Positions 18,883 to 18,951 of a stretch of DNA of 18,951 nt are shown one piece after another. The position numbers and the translations under genes were made by a program. The notes beneath the pieces were generated by a model. The model was given only the letters and a program-made list of their open reading frames with translations, was not told the origin of the DNA and did not search any database. How positions within the stretch are numbered: position 1 is the stretch's first letter; each line of letters opens with the position of its first letter. The DNA comes from Larix sibirica (taxonomy: Eukaryota > Streptophyta > Pinopsida > Pinales > Pinaceae): positions 4,931 through 23,881 of the forward strand of contig NWUY0300053090.1 of the NCBI GenBank assembly GCA_004151065.3. Reading direction: 5' to 3'.

Positions 18883-18951
18883 TATGATGCGAACTGTTAC
18901 ACCAAAAACCCGAGTTATTAGTGAAGGCCTCCCACTAGGATCTTGACAATG

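Larger units (their letters stand above)
18672..18951 (-). mobile_element. TRIM-like miniature LTR retroelement, cut by the window edge
   Basis: Two direct repeats start at 18672 (TGATATGAATCGTTACACC) and 18885 (TGATGCGAACTGTTACACC), 213 bp apart. Immediately left of the second repeat the minus strand carries a PBS, TGGTATCAAAGC (18882-18871), with a two-base spacer. A purine run (AAAGGGGA, minus, about 18797-18789) precedes a likely LTR start at 18780. This gives LTRs of about 109 bp, an interior of about 104 bp and a whole element near 320 bp, in the range of TRIM/SMART elements. The right LTR, which is the 5' LTR on the minus strand, is cut at 18951. There is no coding capacity. The interior also has a B-box-like GGTTCGATTC (minus), so a Pol III-derived origin is a weaker alternative. 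Confidence 0.65.

Noticed and set aside
18845-18885. A genuine tRNA gene, suggested by GGTTCGATTC on the minus strand
   Set aside because: No A box at the right distance and no cloverleaf could be drawn; the adjacent PBS and direct repeats favour a TRIM-like element.
1-18951. An intact novel operon-like or defence-like system
   Set aside because: No long intact frames, no gene clusters and no prokaryotic signals; all coding traces are broken transposon genes.

Overview
The window looks like intergenic nuclear DNA from a land plant with a large, repeat-rich genome. I found no intact host gene, no ribosomal or tRNA gene, and nothing bacterial or organellar. The plant call rests on four things: two retroelements primed by initiator-methionine tRNA, a decayed plant-type En/Spm (CACTA) transposase with introns, a LINE carrying a plant-style RNase H, and a TRIM-like miniature retroelement. 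The age of the copies is compatible with a conifer or another giant plant genome, but the sequence alone does not decide this.

Layout. Bases 1-198 look like the 3' LTR of a Copia-type element lying off the left edge. A 5'-truncated LINE insertion occupies 1203-2810, bracketed by a 15-bp target-site duplication; it keeps most of an RNase H domain plus an unusual downstream extension in the same frame. Bases 2826-5340 are AT-rich with nothing recognised. A shattered CACTA transposase gene runs on the minus strand over about 5340-7260, with splice-site-like junctions still visible. Bases 7261-8854 show only weak coding-like scraps.

The centre is built from one retroelement family. A 171-bp LTR fragment lies at 8855-9025 and is cut off exactly at the window's single ambiguous base. 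The main minus-strand element spans 9902-14490: a long 3' LTR (9902-11734) holding a 25-bp tandem array and a TATA box, a polypurine tract, a 2.1-kb interior without recognisable gag or pol, a primer-binding site, and a 5' LTR cut to about one third (13859-14490). It appears non-autonomous and old.

The right part is repeat-derived. A 413-bp tandem duplication lies at 14526-15355. A very degenerate satellite with a period near 180 bp covers about 15830-17760. A palindrome-rich block ending in CACTA-like termini covers 17760-18289. A TRIM-like element about 320 bp long starts at 18672 and runs off the right edge.

These parts do not form a pathway. The window records successive insertion, truncation, duplication and decay of mobile and tandem repeats. 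The observations most worth checking are the LINE frame extension, the unequal LTRs with their hairpin inversion, the degenerate satellite, and the possible assembly join at 9026.
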